Part shown: positions 8,604 to 22,373 of the stretch, piece after piece
Layout: every line of letters starts with the position of its first letter
Position numbering within the stretch: the first letter of the stretch is position 1
DNA from: Sphingopyxis sp. 113P3
Lineage (GTDB): Bacteria > Pseudomonadota > Alphaproteobacteria > Sphingomonadales > Sphingomonadaceae
NCBI RefSeq assembly: GCF_001278035.1
Contig: NZ_CP009452.1
Coordinates: 2,079,501 to 2,143,500 of the forward strand
Reading direction: 5' to 3'
DNA: 64,000 nt
Translations under genes and position numbers: made by a program
Notes under the pieces: generated by a model
Databases searched by the model: none
What the model saw: only the letters and a program-made list of their open reading frames with translations
What the model was told of the DNA's origin: nothing

Positions 8604-9230
8604 TCAGCGAAACTTCAGCCAGAGATAGACAGCGCCGTTCACCAGCAAGGAGAAGAGGAAGAGCGGCATCACGTCGACGGGCGGGACGAGCGCTGCGCGA
8701 TGGAGGGCCCACCAAATGGGCGCCGGGAAAATGAATGCATACCAGCCTGCCAGCCCCGCCCACAGCCACGCGCGCTCTTCATGGTCGTCGATGGCGCAGT
8801 GATAGAGGATCATGCCGGCCGCGAGGCCGCCGGCCCACAGCAGCGAGGCACCCACGGCGAAGTTGGGGCTCAGTGCGCCGCTGCCGAAAAGGTCCGCGGC
8901 ACCGCGGCCCGTTTCCTGGTCGAGCACCATCCACCCCCCGATAATGCCGCCGATAATGCCCGAGAGACCGAGCGCTGACCAATAGCGACGCTGCCGCGGC
9001 GAAAGCGCGCGAAACCAGCTGGCGTGACGGCGAAAATAGAGGGCGAGGCCGCCGAGCCCGACCGCCGCGGCGATGAGCGGGCCGACCCATGGGGCAGGCG
9101 GCGTGCGCCCGGCTTCGACGGCGGCGTCATGATAGCCCGCGAAGACGCCGGCGAGCATGACCGCGCCAAGCGAGATCACGACAGGCCAGACGATCCCCGG
9201 CGCGCGGGCTTCCTTGGGTTCAGCAGGCAT
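8604..9230 (-). CDS. membrane protein co-encoded with an XRE regulator
   Basis: A 208-residue integral membrane protein of no family I recognise. About five hydrophobic segments are visible: IVWPVVISLGAVMLAGVFAGY, WVGPLIAAAVGLGGLALYF, ALGLSGIIGGIIGGWMVL, VGASLLWAGGLAAGMILYH and a C-terminal pair ending VNGAVYLWLKF. The ATG at 9230 is chosen because it overlaps the end of the regulator gene by 11 bases; an ATG seven codons upstream also exists. XRE regulator plus small membrane protein is a common pairing, but the role is unknown. Confidence 0.7.
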   Translation of the reverse strand: MPAEPKEARAPGIVWPVVISLGAVMLAGVFAGYHDAAVEAGRTPPAPWVGPLIAAAVGLGGLALYFRRHASWFRALSPRQRRYWSALGLSGIIGGIIGGWMVLDQETGRGAADLFGSGALSPNFAVGASLLWAGGLAAGMILYHCAIDDHEERAWLWAGLAGWYAFIFPAPIWWALHRAALVPPVDVMPLFLFSLLVNGAVYLWLKFR

Positions 9231-9438
9231 CGTCTTGTCCCTTGAAACCATCGTCGAAAATCTCCTCGATCGGCATGCCGAACAATCGTGCGAGCTTGAA
9301 GGCGAGGGGGAGCGACGGGTCGTATTTGCCCGTTTCGATCGCGTTCACGGCCTGGCGCGACACATCGAGCCGCTGGGCCAATTCGGCTTGGCTCCAATTT
9401 CGCATGGCGCGCAGCACTTTTAGTTGATTGTTCACGCG
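9220..9438 (-). CDS. small XRE-family helix-turn-helix regulator
   Basis: A 72-residue DNA-binding protein that is almost entirely the Xre/Cro domain: [53 protein letters not shown], as in the YozG/PopR-like group. I prefer the GTG at 9438 ([10 protein letters not shown]), which matches the usual start of this group and has GGTGGA upstream; an ATG at 9459 is an alternative. It overlaps the membrane protein gene, so the two are coupled. Repeats just upstream (9467-9501) look like its operator. Confidence 0.82.
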   Translation of the reverse strand, partial: RVNNQLKVLRAMRNWSQAELAQRLDVSRQAVNAIETGKYDPSLPLAFKLARLFGMPIEEIFDDGFKGQDDAC

Positions 9439-9466
9439 GGATTTCCACCCAATCGTCACGCAACCC

Positions 9467-9501
9467 TGACTGAATGTCAGGTGTTATTGACTAAATGGCA
9501 G
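9467..9501. promoter_or_regulatory. putative operator: two 14-bp direct repeats, 21-bp period
   Basis: TGACTGAATGTCAG at 9467-9480 and TGACTAAATGGCAG at 9488-9501 differ at two positions and are spaced by exactly 21 bases, two turns of the helix. The first copy is also an inverted repeat (CTGAC-N5-GTCAG). They lie between the divergent XRE gene and glyQ, where an autoregulatory operator would be expected. Assignment to the XRE protein is inference. Confidence 0.5.
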
Positions 9502-9645
9502 GGTTGGCTGACCTTGTCAACCGTTGCTCGCAAGATCACGCTACGCGGCCCTTTTGCGATCATCGGCTCCGCCCGACCCTTGACCCTGCGCCCGCGCTGC
9601 GCCAAGGGCTGCGGCAATTGTTGCACCTGCGAAAGAAGGCGAAAC

Positions 9646-10569
9646 GTGGCCGACGCGGCGGATAAGACACCCCTTAGTTTTCAGGACATGATCCTGACGC
9701 TTCACGCCTATTGGTCCGCCCGCGGCTGCGCGATTCTCCAGCCTTATGACATGCGCGTCGGCGCAGGGACCTTTCATCCCGCAACGACGCTGCGCAGCCT
9801 CGGTCCCGAGCCCTGGAATGTCGCCTATGTCCAGCCGAGCCGTCGTCCGACCGACGGTCGCTACGGCGAGAATCCGAACCGCCTCCAGCATTATTACCAA
9901 TATCAGGTTATCCTGAAACCATCGCCCGCGGACCTCCAGGAACAATATCTCGGCAGCCTCGCAGCGATCGGCATCGATCCCTTGCTTCACGACATCCGTT
10001 TCGTCGAGGATGACTGGGAGTCGCCGACGCTTGGCGCATGGGGTCTTGGCTGGGAGGTCTGGTGCGACGGTATGGAAGTCACCCAGTTCACCTATTTCCA
10101 GCAGATGGGCGGCTTCGACTGCAAGCCCGTCGCAGGCGAGCTCACCTACGGGCTCGAGCGCCTCGCCATGTATATCCAGAATGTCGACAATGTGTACGAC
10201 TTGCGCTTCTCCGACCCCGTCGGCGACGTGCCGGGGGTGAGCTATGGCGACGTGTTCCTCGAAAATGAGCGCCAATTTTCCAAGTGGAATTTCGAGGTCG
10301 CCGACACCGATACGCTCTTCGCAGGCTTCAAGGCGGCCGAGGAAGAGTGCACTCGGGCGATCGCTGCGGGCGTCCCGCTCGCCGCCTATGACCAGGCGAT
10401 CGAGGCGAGCCACCTCTTCAACCTCCTCCAGGCGCGCGGCGTGATCAGCGTCCAGGAACGCGCCAATTACATGGCGCGCGTGCGCGATCTTGCGAAGGGC
10501 AGCTGCAAGGCATGGATCGACAGCCAGTCCGAACGCTGGACCGCGCAATATCCGGGGTGGACGCTGTGA
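9646..10569 (+). CDS. glyQ: glycyl-tRNA synthetase alpha subunit
   Basis: The 307-residue catalytic subunit of the bacterial alpha2beta2 glycyl-tRNA synthetase, which charges tRNA-Gly. Conserved blocks are plain: [75 protein letters not shown] and [15 protein letters not shown] choose the GTG at 9646, with AGAAGG upstream, because it yields [17 protein letters not shown], the normal family N-terminus; longer readings add an unrelated Arg/Cys-rich stretch. It overlaps glyS by GTGA, giving the usual glyQS operon. Confidence 0.96.
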   Translation: MADAADKTPLSFQDMILTLHAYWSARGCAILQPYDMRVGAGTFHPATTLRSLGPEPWNVAYVQPSRRPTDGRYGENPNRLQHYYQYQVILKPSPADLQEQYLGSLAAIGIDPLLHDIRFVEDDWESPTLGAWGLGWEVWCDGMEVTQFTYFQQMGGFDCKPVAGELTYGLERLAMYIQNVDNVYDLRFSDPVGDVPGVSYGDVFLENERQFSKWNFEVADTDTLFAGFKAAEEECTRAIAAGVPLAAYDQAIEASHLFNLLQARGVISVQERANYMARVRDLAKGSCKAWIDSQSERWTAQYPGWTL

Positions 10570-12614
10570 CCGACTTTCTCCTCGAACTGCGCAGCGAAGA
10601 AATCCCGGCGCGCATGCAGGCGGGCGCGCGCGCCGAACTGGAAAAGCTGTTCCGAGCCCAGCTGAGCGCGGCCGGCCTTGATGCGGTGGAACTCGATGTC
10701 TGGTCGACCCCGCGCCGCCTTGCACTCATCGCCAAAGGCCTTCCCGAGGCGACCGCAGCGGTGAGTGAAGAATTGAAGGGGCCGCGCACAAATGCACCGC
10801 CGCAGGCGCTCGAAGGCTTCCTGCGCAAGACCGGACTGACAAAGGACCAGCTTGAAGATCGGGAGGGCGTCTATTTCGCCGTGATCGACAAACCCGGCCG
10901 CGCGACCAGGGATGTCCTCGCCGAGGCGATCCCTGCGATCATCCGCGGCTTTGCCTGGCCGAAATCGATGCGTTGGGGCCGCGAAAGCGCGAGCAGCGAA
11001 AGCCTGCGCTGGGTGCGCCCGCTCTCGGGCATCGTTGCGATCTTCGGCGAGGAGCTGGTGACGTGCGAAATCGGCGGTATCGCCTCAGGTTTTGCAACGC
11101 GCGGCCATCGCTTCCACTGTCCAGGCGAGATCACGATCGGGTCGGCGGCCGACTATGCCGAGAAGCTTCGCGCCTGCCATGTCATTGTCGACCATGAAGA
11201 ACGCGCGGCGATCATCCGCGGCGGCGCTGCTAAGGCCGCAGCCGATGCTGGCCTTGCCCTTGTCGAGGATGAGGGGCTGGTGATCGAGAATGCGGGCCTC
11301 ACCGAGTGGCCAGTACCGCTTCTCGGCCGCTTCGACGAGGCCTTTCTGGAAGTGCCGCCGGAGGTCATCCAGCTCACCGCGCGCGTGAACCAAAAATATT
11401 TTGTCGTGAACGGATCGGGCGGCAAGCTTGCCAACGGCTTTATCTGCACCGCGAATATCGATGCGAGCGATAGCGGTGCCGAAATCGTCGCGGGCAACCG
11501 CAAGGTGCTCGCGGCGCGGCTCTCCGATGCGCGCTTCTTCTGGGAACAGGATCGCAAGACCAGGCTCGCCGATCACGCGAAAAAGCTCGACCGCATCACC
11601 TTCCATGAGAAGCTCGGTACCGTCGCAGACAAGGTTGAGCGCGTTGCAAAACTTGCCGAATGGCTCGCGAGCGAAGCTATCGTCCCCGCCTGCAATCCCG
11701 CGTTTGCGCGCCAGGCGGCGGAGCTTTCAAAGGCCGACCTCGTCACCGAAATGGTCGGCGAGTTCCCCGAGCTTCAGGGGCTGATGGGCGGTTACTATGC
11801 CCGCGCAGAGGGTCTGCCCGATGCTGTGGCCGACGCAATCCGCGACCATTACAAGCCGGTCGGGCAGGGCGATGCAGTGCCCACGGCGCCGGTGACGGTG
11901 GCCGTGGCGCTGGCTGACAAACTCGACACGCTTTCGAACTTTTTCGCCGAGGACATGAAGCCGACGGGTTCCAAAGATCCATTCGCGCTTCGCCGGGCGG
12001 CGCTCGGAATTCTCGAGCTGCTGAATGCAAATGCAATTCGGGCGCGGCTCTTTGGCGTTGTGAACCAGGCCGTAAGCCTGCGGAAACGGCATAATCTGAC
12101 GATCGCCGACGATGTGCTCCAGTTTCTTATCGACCGCCTCAAGGTCCAGCAACGCGAAGCTGGCGTTCGCCACGACCTCATCGACGCGGTATTCGCGCTC
12201 GGCGGAGAGGATGATCTCGTCCGTCTGCTTGCTCGGGTGAAGGCGCTTCAGGCGTTTATAGGAACCGCGGACGGCTCCAACCTGCTCGCGGGCTACAAGC
12301 GCGCTGCGAACATATTGAAGCAGGCAGGTGAGGTAAGAGACGTGGCCGCCTCGCAGCCGCCGACGGCGGCCGACGCGGCGCTGCTTGCTGCACTTGACGT
12401 AGCCGAACCCGCGGCCGCCGCCGCGGTTGCGGAAGAGCGTTTCACCGATGCGATGGCGGCGCTCGCGAGTCTTCGCGCGCCGATCGACGCCTTTTTTGAA
12501 GGTGTGATGGTCAATGACCCCGACCTTTCGGTTCGCGCCTATAGGCTTGGCCTCCTCGCGCGATTTACCGGCGCCGTGCACGGCGTTGCCGATTTTTCGA
12601 AAATCGAGGGCTGA
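10566..12614 (+). CDS. glyS: glycyl-tRNA synthetase beta subunit
   Basis: The 682-residue beta subunit, which binds tRNA-Gly and supports the alpha subunit. It opens with the family N-terminus [17 protein letters not shown]. Further conserved blocks are [23 protein letters not shown] and the HD-type block [26 protein letters not shown]. The C-terminal anticodon-binding region contains [16 protein letters not shown], and near the end are [25 protein letters not shown] and the usual [18 protein letters not shown]. The GTG start sits in the GTGA overlap with glyQ. Length is normal. Confidence 0.96.
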   Translation: MTDFLLELRSEEIPARMQAGARAELEKLFRAQLSAAGLDAVELDVWSTPRRLALIAKGLPEATAAVSEELKGPRTNAPPQALEGFLRKTGLTKDQLEDREGVYFAVIDKPGRATRDVLAEAIPAIIRGFAWPKSMRWGRESASSESLRWVRPLSGIVAIFGEELVTCEIGGIASGFATRGHRFHCPGEITIGSAADYAEKLRACHVIVDHEERAAIIRGGAAKAAADAGLALVEDEGLVIENAGLTEWPVPLLGRFDEAFLEVPPEVIQLTARVNQKYFVVNGSGGKLANGFICTANIDASDSGAEIVAGNRKVLAARLSDARFFWEQDRKTRLADHAKKLDRITFHEKLGTVADKVERVAKLAEWLASEAIVPACNPAFARQAAELSKADLVTEMVGEFPELQGLMGGYYARAEGLPDAVADAIRDHYKPVGQGDAVPTAPVTVAVALADKLDTLSNFFAEDMKPTGSKDPFALRRAALGILELLNANAIRARLFGVVNQAVSLRKRHNLTIADDVLQFLIDRLKVQQREAGVRHDLIDAVFALGGEDDLVRLLARVKALQAFIGTADGSNLLAGYKRAANILKQAGEVRDVAASQPPTAADAALLAALDVAEPAAAAAVAEERFTDAMAALASLRAPIDAFFEGVMVNDPDLSVRAYRLGLLARFTGAVHGVADFSKIEG

Positions 12615-12724
12615 CGCTGCGGTGTTTTCTCAATTTATAACGAACGAAGTAAAACTGAATCGACCAACCCGGATTGCATACCTATCCAGCCGCAACCTCC
12701 TCCCCGGGGCAGCAGGAGCATATG

Positions 12725-15385
<2,661 letters not shown>

Positions 15386-15438
15386 AGGAAAAAGGGGGTT
15401 GCGCACCTGCGCGACCCGCCTTAAAGGCGCCTCTCCAC

Positions 15439-15515
15439 GCACCCGTAGCTCAGCTGGATAGAGCACCAGACTACGAATCTGGGGGTCGGACGTTCGAATC
15501 GTTCCGGGTGCGCCA
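15439..15515 (+). tRNA. tRNA-Arg (anticodon ACG)
   Basis: A complete 77-base cloverleaf. The acceptor pairs GCACCCG with CGGGTGC, the D arm pairs GCTC with GAGC, and the anticodon arm pairs CCAGA with TCTGG around CTACGAA (anticodon ACG). The T arm has GGACG-TTCGAAT-CGTTC, and there is an encoded CCA at 15513-15515. Position 34 A should be edited to inosine to read CGN codons. The stress island begins just downstream. Confidence 0.96.
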
Positions 15516-15538
15516 TCCTCTAAAAAAGAGAGAATTGT

Positions 15539-15560
15539 GGGCGTGGTTTTGTCCACGCCC
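15539..15560 (+). terminator. hairpin downstream of tRNA-Arg
   Basis: A perfect 8-bp stem (GGGCGTGG / CCACGCCC) with a 6-base loop, 23 bases after the tRNA. It probably ends or protects the tRNA transcript, though no strong T run follows. From here to 15746 I see no gene. Confidence 0.5.
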
Positions 15561-15746
15561 CTCCAGCGCGTCGGGCCATCACGGCTCTGGAGCCGCGGAT
15601 GCGGATTCCATGGGCTGAACACTGACCTCGCAGAGCAGCAGCCGGGCATGAGTTTGGCGGAGATCGGGTTCGCCGTGATGCACCTTGGCACCCAAATGAG
15701 CCATATGCCTATTTCTCGCATAGGCGCCGGTAGTCTTGCCTTTCAA

Positions 15747-17957
15747 TCAGGCGGCGGAGAGAATCCGCACGTCGCCGGTGCGATCCAGCACATCGACCAG
15801 CACCTTGCAACCGGACCGGCGCAGCATGATGTCGGCTCGTCCTTTTCCGACCTCAAGGCGGCGGATGAGCAGTTCGTTTAGGAAATCCGGCAGGACTGGC
15901 TCATTGAACAGAATTTGCTCCGCCTTCGCGTCGAACGACAGTCCCAGGCTCGACTGGATGAGGAAGAGCGGCGCGGCGGCCGACCATGCCTGCGGGATGC
16001 AGGCGACGGGATAGAAGGTCGGTCCCTGCGCGGGCCGCCGCGGAAAACCGCAGAATAATTCCGGCAGCCGGCGAAGATCGACATAGGTAGAGGCTGCGAG
16101 CAACGCCGCGAAAATCTTCGAGGCTTCGGCCCGAAAACCGTAGCGGGCAAAACCGGCGGCGATCAGTGCATTGTCGTGCGGCCAGATGGACCCGTTATGA
16201 TAGCTCATCGGATTATATCGCGCTTCAGTTGTGGCGACGGTGCGGATGCCCCAACCCGAAAAGGATGAGGGGGCCATCAGCGTTTCCACCACCCTTGCCG
16301 CGCGTTCCGGCAGAGCAAGGCCTGTAAACAGCACATGTCCGGCATTGGACGTCCGCACGCGACATGGCCGCTTGGCACCGTCCAGCGCAAGGACGTAAGT
16401 GCCCAGCGCTTCGTCATAGAAATCTCGGTCGAACCGTTGACGCATATCCTGCGCCTTCGCGCGCAAGACGATGGCGCGGGTCGGCTCTCCAAGCCGGTCG
16501 AGCATCCAGGCCGCCGCTTCCCAGGCGCCGTAAACATAGGCCTGCACTTCAGCAAGCGCGATCGGTCCCTGCGCCAGGGCGCCGTCGGCATGGAAAACGG
16601 AATCATGGCTGTCTTTCCAGCCCTGATTGACCAATCCCTGTTCATTGTGGCGGCTATATTCGACATAGCCGTCGCCATCGCGGTCGCCATGATCGTCTAT
16701 CCACTGCAAGGCGGCTTCGATGTTCGGCCACATCGCGCGAATGAAATCGACATCCCCCGTGCGGTCGAGATAGGCGCCCGCCAGCATGATGAATAATGGC
16801 GTTGAATCGATGCTGCCGTAGTAGCTGCGGAACGGCACTTCTTCCAGCACGGCCATCTCGCCCTGGCGGACCTCGTGCAATATCTTGCCCGGTTCTGCAT
16901 CGGAGCGCGGCTCATGGTTGTTCGCTTGCCGCGCTGCGAGATAGGAAAGGACGCCGCGCGCGATCTGCGGGTCGAGCCACAGCGTTTCCATGGCGGTGAT
17001 AATTGCGTCCCGGCCAAAGACGGTGCTATACCAGGGAATGCCCGCATAGGGATATGGGCCATGCTCGGTATCGGTGACAAGCATGTAGATATCCGCGACG
17101 CAACGCCGTAGCCCTTCGTTGAATATCTCGTCGGAAGATATTACAGACGCGGCGCGGGATGAGGCAGAGCGCAGCGCGCGGCGCGCGCTGCGAAGGGCGC
17201 GAACGAATGTCTGGCGCAGGTCCCCGTCGCAATTCGCCTCGCCGCAATGGACTTCCATAAGGATGGTCCGGCGCTCGCCCGGCGCGAGATCGTGGGTGAA
17301 GATGGCCCGGTCCGCGGTCAAGCTTTCTGGCTGCGGGCTGAAGCGCAGCGTCGTGCGGCGAACCACCTCGTCGCGCCCGCGATAGTTCAAGATGACATGG
17401 TCGCTTCCCACCAGGGGCGGACGGTTTTCGCCTCTGCGATACCTGGTCGCGCCGCGCACTTCGAACAGGTCGGCGAAATCCCCGCCGAAACCGATCTCGA
17501 TTGAAATTTTCTGCGGCCGGTCATCGTAGTTGGAGAGGACAAGCCGTTCATAGGCGGCGCCTTCCCACAGGAACCGTGTCCTGCGGATATGGATCAGGTC
17601 GTGCTTCAGGAAGTGCCTGCCCTGGTCATCGAACAGGTCGGGATTGGTCAGGTCGCATGTCAGGGTGGCATTGTCGTCGCGCAGCGCCGAACTTAGCAGG
17701 ATCGGGCGCACCCCGCCATTCATCGTCAGGTGAAAATGGGAGAGATGGCGCGTGTCCTTGTGGTAAATCCCCTCAGGGCTTCCCGGACCTCTTATGGCGT
17801 CGCCGCTATGGTCGAACACGGCGAAGGTGTCGCCATGTTTGAGCGTGCGCGGCTTCCGGTCGTGTAGGGAAGCCCCTGCTGGCACGGAGATTTGCGCAGG
17901 CGTCCCCGCCCCGCCGTCCGATGGGTCCATGGAGGATTGTCGAGGCAGTGCATCCAT
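15747..17957 (-). CDS. amylo-alpha-1,6-glucosidase (glycogen debranching-type)
   Basis: A 736-residue predicted cytoplasmic glycoside hydrolase of the two-domain debranching-enzyme group. The N-terminal domain (about residues 35-240) contains LKHGDTFAVFDHSGDAIRG and GIYHKDTRHLSHFHL, typical of the N-terminal GDE domain. The catalytic (alpha/alpha)6 domain carries AGIPWYSTVFGRDAIITAMETLWLDP and, later, EYSRHNEQGLVNQGWKDSHDSV, with conserved acidic residues, and YHNGSIWPHDNALIA. The start at 17957 has AAGGAG nine bases upstream. It lies 15 bases after the GT4 gene and closes the groES-groL-GT4 block. It may act on glycogen, trehalose-related or other alpha-glucans; the exact substrate is not readable. 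Confidence 0.87.
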   Translation of the reverse strand: MDALPRQSSMDPSDGGAGTPAQISVPAGASLHDRKPRTLKHGDTFAVFDHSGDAIRGPGSPEGIYHKDTRHLSHFHLTMNGGVRPILLSSALRDDNATLTCDLTNPDLFDDQGRHFLKHDLIHIRRTRFLWEGAAYERLVLSNYDDRPQKISIEIGFGGDFADLFEVRGATRYRRGENRPPLVGSDHVILNYRGRDEVVRRTTLRFSPQPESLTADRAIFTHDLAPGERRTILMEVHCGEANCDGDLRQTFVRALRSARRALRSASSRAASVISSDEIFNEGLRRCVADIYMLVTDTEHGPYPYAGIPWYSTVFGRDAIITAMETLWLDPQIARGVLSYLAARQANNHEPRSDAEPGKILHEVRQGEMAVLEEVPFRSYYGSIDSTPLFIMLAGAYLDRTGDVDFIRAMWPNIEAALQWIDDHGDRDGDGYVEYSRHNEQGLVNQGWKDSHDSVFHADGALAQGPIALAEVQAYVYGAWEAAAWMLDRLGEPTRAIVLRAKAQDMRQRFDRDFYDEALGTYVLALDGAKRPCRVRTSNAGHVLFTGLALPERAARVVETLMAPSSFSGWGIRTVATTEARYNPMSYHNGSIWPHDNALIAAGFARYGFRAEASKIFAALLAASTYVDLRRLPELFCGFPRRPAQGPTFYPVACIPQAWSAAAPLFLIQSSLGLSFDAKAEQILFNEPVLPDFLNELLIRRLEVGKGRADIMLRRSGCKVLVDVLDRTGDVRILSAA

Positions 17958-17972
17958 GTCTCGCCGCTCCTT

Positions 17973-19067
17973 TCACCCGACGGCCCGCAAGGCGGCGCTT
18001 TCCCCGCGTGTCCGGCGGATTCGGGCCGCGTCGGCCCGGGCGCCGGGCAGGTTGCGATAAAGGTCGAGATAGTCGGCGGTCATCCGCTCCACGGAGAAGC
18101 GTCGTTCGAAGGTTTCACGGACCCGCCGCCGATCCAGCCGGTCGAGGTGGGACAGGGCCGCCACGGCCTCCTCCACCGTATCGACAATCATGCCGCTGAC
18201 ACCATGGTCGATGACTTCCGGCACCGATCCGCAGCGGAAGGCGATGACCGGCGTGCCGCAGGCCATCGCCTCGATCATTACCAGACCGAAAGGTTCGGGC
18301 CAATCGATCGGGAACAACAGGGCGCGGGCATTGCCCAGGAAATCGGCCTTTTCCTTTTCCGTGATCTCCCCGACATATTCGATGCCGGGATAGGTCCGGA
18401 TCATGGGCCCGATGACGCCGTCCCAATAGGCTTGGTCCGCCTTGTCCACCTTGGCTGCGATTTTGAGCTTCATGTTCGCAGCGGCGGCGATGGCGATGGC
18501 CCGGTCTGGTCGCTTTTCGGGGGAAATGCGCCCCAGGAAGGCGAGGTAATCGTTGCTGGGCGCACGGGCCGGCTCCAGCAGGTCGCGCGGCAGACCGTGA
18601 TGCACAGTGCCCGCCCAGTTCACCGGCGGCATGGGACGCCGCTGGTCGTTAGAAATCGACACCAACGGCAAATCCGGGAACGCGCGGTAAAAGGGCTGGA
18701 GATCCGGCAGGTCCAGCCGTCCATGGAGCGTGGTCAGGGTGCGGCCGGCGATATCGCGCATCATCGGTGTATGCAGAAGGTCGATGTGGAAATGGAGGAC
18801 GTCGAATTCATCTACCCGGCGCCGCACCTCGTCCAGCAGGATCATATGATAAGGCACTGAATCCCTTACGCCTTCGTCAAGTCGCAGCGCGGTTTTGCAA
18901 ACAGGCACCAGCCGGGCTGTCGTGTGGGAATCGCCGCTGGCGAACAGAGTCACGTCATGGCCCTGGCGAACCAGTTCTTCGGTCAGATAGGATACGATGC
19001 GCTCGGTTCCCCCATAGAGTTTCGGCGGAACGCTTTCCGCCAGGGGAGCGATCTGGGCGATTTTCAT
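17973..19067 (-). CDS. glycosyltransferase family 4 protein
   Basis: A 364-residue GT-B fold glycosyltransferase. The N-terminal Rossmann domain begins MKIAQIAPLAESVPPKLYGGTERIVSYLTEEL, the usual GT4 opening, with the family GGTER. The C-terminal donor-binding domain has FLGRISPEKRPDRAIAIA and the E-x7-E-like block PIDWPEPFGLVMIEAMACGTPVIAFRCGSVPEVI. The ATG at 19067 is supported by GGAGAAC upstream and the family N-terminus; the frame continues further upstream but is not coding-like. It lies between groL and the debranching enzyme. Donor and acceptor are unknown; a role in glucan synthesis beside the debranching enzyme is inference. Confidence 0.85.
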   Translation of the reverse strand: MKIAQIAPLAESVPPKLYGGTERIVSYLTEELVRQGHDVTLFASGDSHTTARLVPVCKTALRLDEGVRDSVPYHMILLDEVRRRVDEFDVLHFHIDLLHTPMMRDIAGRTLTTLHGRLDLPDLQPFYRAFPDLPLVSISNDQRRPMPPVNWAGTVHHGLPRDLLEPARAPSNDYLAFLGRISPEKRPDRAIAIAAAANMKLKIAAKVDKADQAYWDGVIGPMIRTYPGIEYVGEITEKEKADFLGNARALLFPIDWPEPFGLVMIEAMACGTPVIAFRCGSVPEVIDHGVSGMIVDTVEEAVAALSHLDRLDRRRVRETFERRFSVERMTADYLDLYRNLPGARADAARIRRTRGESAALRAVG

Positions 19068-19145
19068 GATTCCGTTCTCCCTGAAGTTCGGCAAGCAGGG
19101 AAAATCGACCAGAACCCCCGCCTGTCGACCGATACAGAAAGAGAC

Positions 19146-19169
19146 GGTCCCGGCAGGATGGCCGGGACC
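19146..19169 (-). terminator. intrinsic terminator after groL
   Basis: A perfect 9-bp stem (GGTCCCGGC / GCCGGGACC) with a 6-base loop, 10 bases after the groL stop on the minus strand and followed by GTCTCTTTCTGT. It should end or partly attenuate the groESL transcript before the GT4 gene, so GT4 and the debranching enzyme may be expressed at a lower level by read-through or from their own promoter. Confidence 0.7.
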
Positions 19170-19179
19170 GCTGAGGGTG

Positions 19180-21172
<1,993 letters not shown>

Positions 21173-21286
21173 GGCACTACCTCCAATTGCAATAGCATGA
21201 TACAGTGATCCCGTCGTTCGCCGGGACGACGGGCGCTGATGAGCTAGGAAAGGGAATTTCCTCGTTCAAGAGGGGAATGAAATTTT

Positions 21287-21313
21287 TTGGCACTCTCTAT
21301 GGAGGAGTGCCAA
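21287..21313. promoter_or_regulatory. CIRCE element (HrcA operator)
   Basis: The palindrome TTGGCACTC-N9-GAGTGCCAA matches the CIRCE consensus TTAGCACTC-N9-GAGTGCTAA except for one symmetric base per arm. It lies between divergent groES and the small plus-strand gene at 21437, so HrcA could repress both sides. No hrcA gene is in the window. Confidence 0.9.
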
Positions 21314-21321
21314 TTGCCGGA

Positions 21322-21333
21322 TTTTCAAGGGGG
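21322..21333 (-). promoter_or_regulatory. sigma-32-like -35 element upstream of groES
   Basis: On the minus strand CCCCCTTGAAAA reproduces the -35 region of classical RpoH groE promoters. The CIRCE palindrome starts 8 bases downstream, so the repressor site would cover the -10/+1 zone, the classical layout. The -10 itself is not clear. A second similar but weaker CTTGAA occurs at 21265-21270. Confidence 0.55.
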
Positions 21334-21436
21334 TTGGAGGCCTCTTGACGAGACCGGCTCGCACGCCAAATTCGTCCTGATGATTTCACTGCGAACAAGA
21401 AAATCGAGCCACGCCGGAAGGAAAGGAGGCCATGCC

Positions 21437-21669
21437 ATGTCGCAGCCATTTTCCCGGGTTCTTCATCCCTTTGATGTCGTGCGCCACCCGGACCTGGAAC
21501 CGGAAGTCAAGCGCGCTATCCTTGCATCCTGGGCGTCGAACCGGTCGTCTGTCAAAAACAAGCCCGCCCTCGCAAGCCGCCCGGCGCCTGCCGCGCCGTT
21601 CGGGTGGACGATGTCGGCGCGGCGCTCAGCACGTTCGAGATGAATGAGGAGAGGTGCGCGCTCCAATGA
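21437..21669 (+). pseudogene. small stress-island gene with an apparent frameshift
   Basis: The frame from ATG 21437 reads MSQPFSRVLHPFDVVRHPD and LEPEVKRAILASWASNRSSV, typical of a small protein found beside Hsp20 and GroESL loci in alphaproteobacteria. After about residue 55 it turns into Arg/Ser-rich text and stops at 21643. A second frame that begins at about 21600 reads RVDDVGAALSTFEMNEE, the expected ending, and stops at 21669, exactly overlapping the usg start (ATGA). A one-base shift near 21590-21605 would rejoin the halves. It is either a real frameshift or a sequencing error. GAAAGGAGG precedes the start. Function unknown. Confidence 0.6.
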
Positions 21670-21935
21670 ACGATCGAGCCTTTACCGCCCAGTTGCAGGG
21701 CTATGGTCTGACAACGGCGGAAATTCATTATTACCGACCCGATGCTCCGTCTCTGCTGCAGCTGTTCGTCTGGCAGGAATATGACGTTGCGCCCGACTTT
21801 CCGGAATTGCGCCGCTTTCTCGACCATTGGCGCCGTGAGATCGAGGCCGCGCTACACTCGATACGTGTCGCTCACCGGAATCTGATCGGCCCGGCGGAGT
21901 GGCGCGCGGTCGACGGAGTCATCTCCATTCAATGA
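21666..21935 (+). CDS. Usg family protein
   Basis: An 89-residue protein of the Usg family, small alphaproteobacterial proteins of unknown function first noted beside tryptophan genes. The family text is clear: LQGYGLTTAEIHYYRPD, SLLQLFVWQEYDVAPDFPELRRFLDHW, and LHSIRVAHRNLIGPAEWRAVDGVI. The ATG at 21666 is favoured over one four codons upstream because it overlaps the stop of the reconstructed preceding gene. It probably forms a two-gene operon divergent from groESL under the CIRCE element. Confidence 0.85.
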   Translation: MNDRAFTAQLQGYGLTTAEIHYYRPDAPSLLQLFVWQEYDVAPDFPELRRFLDHWRREIEAALHSIRVAHRNLIGPAEWRAVDGVISIQ

Positions 21936-22355
21936 AACAGGGAGCCGATATGGTCTCCTCGCATGTTACTTGAATGTCCGGCGGGTCAGATAGTGTGCGG
22001 GGGGGGGGCGTCCGGGCTTGCCGTAAAGGCTGGGACTTGCCGCCGAGAGGCGCGGTTTCCGGGGTGCAGTCACCCGATCTTTGGGACACCATCGTCGGTT
22101 TTCGTATCGGACCCGCTGAACTTGATTCGTATCGATTTACTGCAATAATTCTTGCCCTTACCCATCGGGACATAGCTGCCGCGCGCCGTGCCGCTGGCAG
22201 CGCGGCATCATGGGGTCGAAGCTTCGATCCATCTCGCGCGAAATAAGGCCCATCATCGCGAAGGGAGCGATGGGAAAAAGGCCGAACCAGACGCGGCGGC
22301 TCCGTACTTCCGGCATAATGCGCACTTTGGGAGCGATGTCGCCGCTCTAGAAATT
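21936..22355. other. gene-poor stretch between usg and hsp20
   Basis: I see no convincing gene here. The open frames on either strand are Arg/Pro-rich and lack start signals. The stretch holds a run of ten G residues at 21999-22008 and is less GC-biased than the flanking chromosome, as expected of remodelled island DNA. Confidence 0.5.
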
Positions 22356-22373
22356 CGGACGACCGATCGTCCG
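22356..22373 (-). terminator. hairpin after the tiny lipoprotein frame
   Basis: CGGACGA-CCGA-TCGTCCG forms a 7-bp stem with a 4-base loop directly after the stop at 22374 on the minus strand, followed by AATTTCT. It looks like a weak terminator. Confidence 0.4.

Noticed and set aside
9424..9645. Longer glyQ with about 74 extra N-terminal residues
   Set aside because: The extension is Arg/Cys-rich and unlike GlyQ; the GTG at 9646 with a ribosome site gives the family N-terminus.
21999..22008. Run of ten G as a phase-variation switch
   Set aside because: It lies in no recognisable gene or promoter, so there is nothing to switch.
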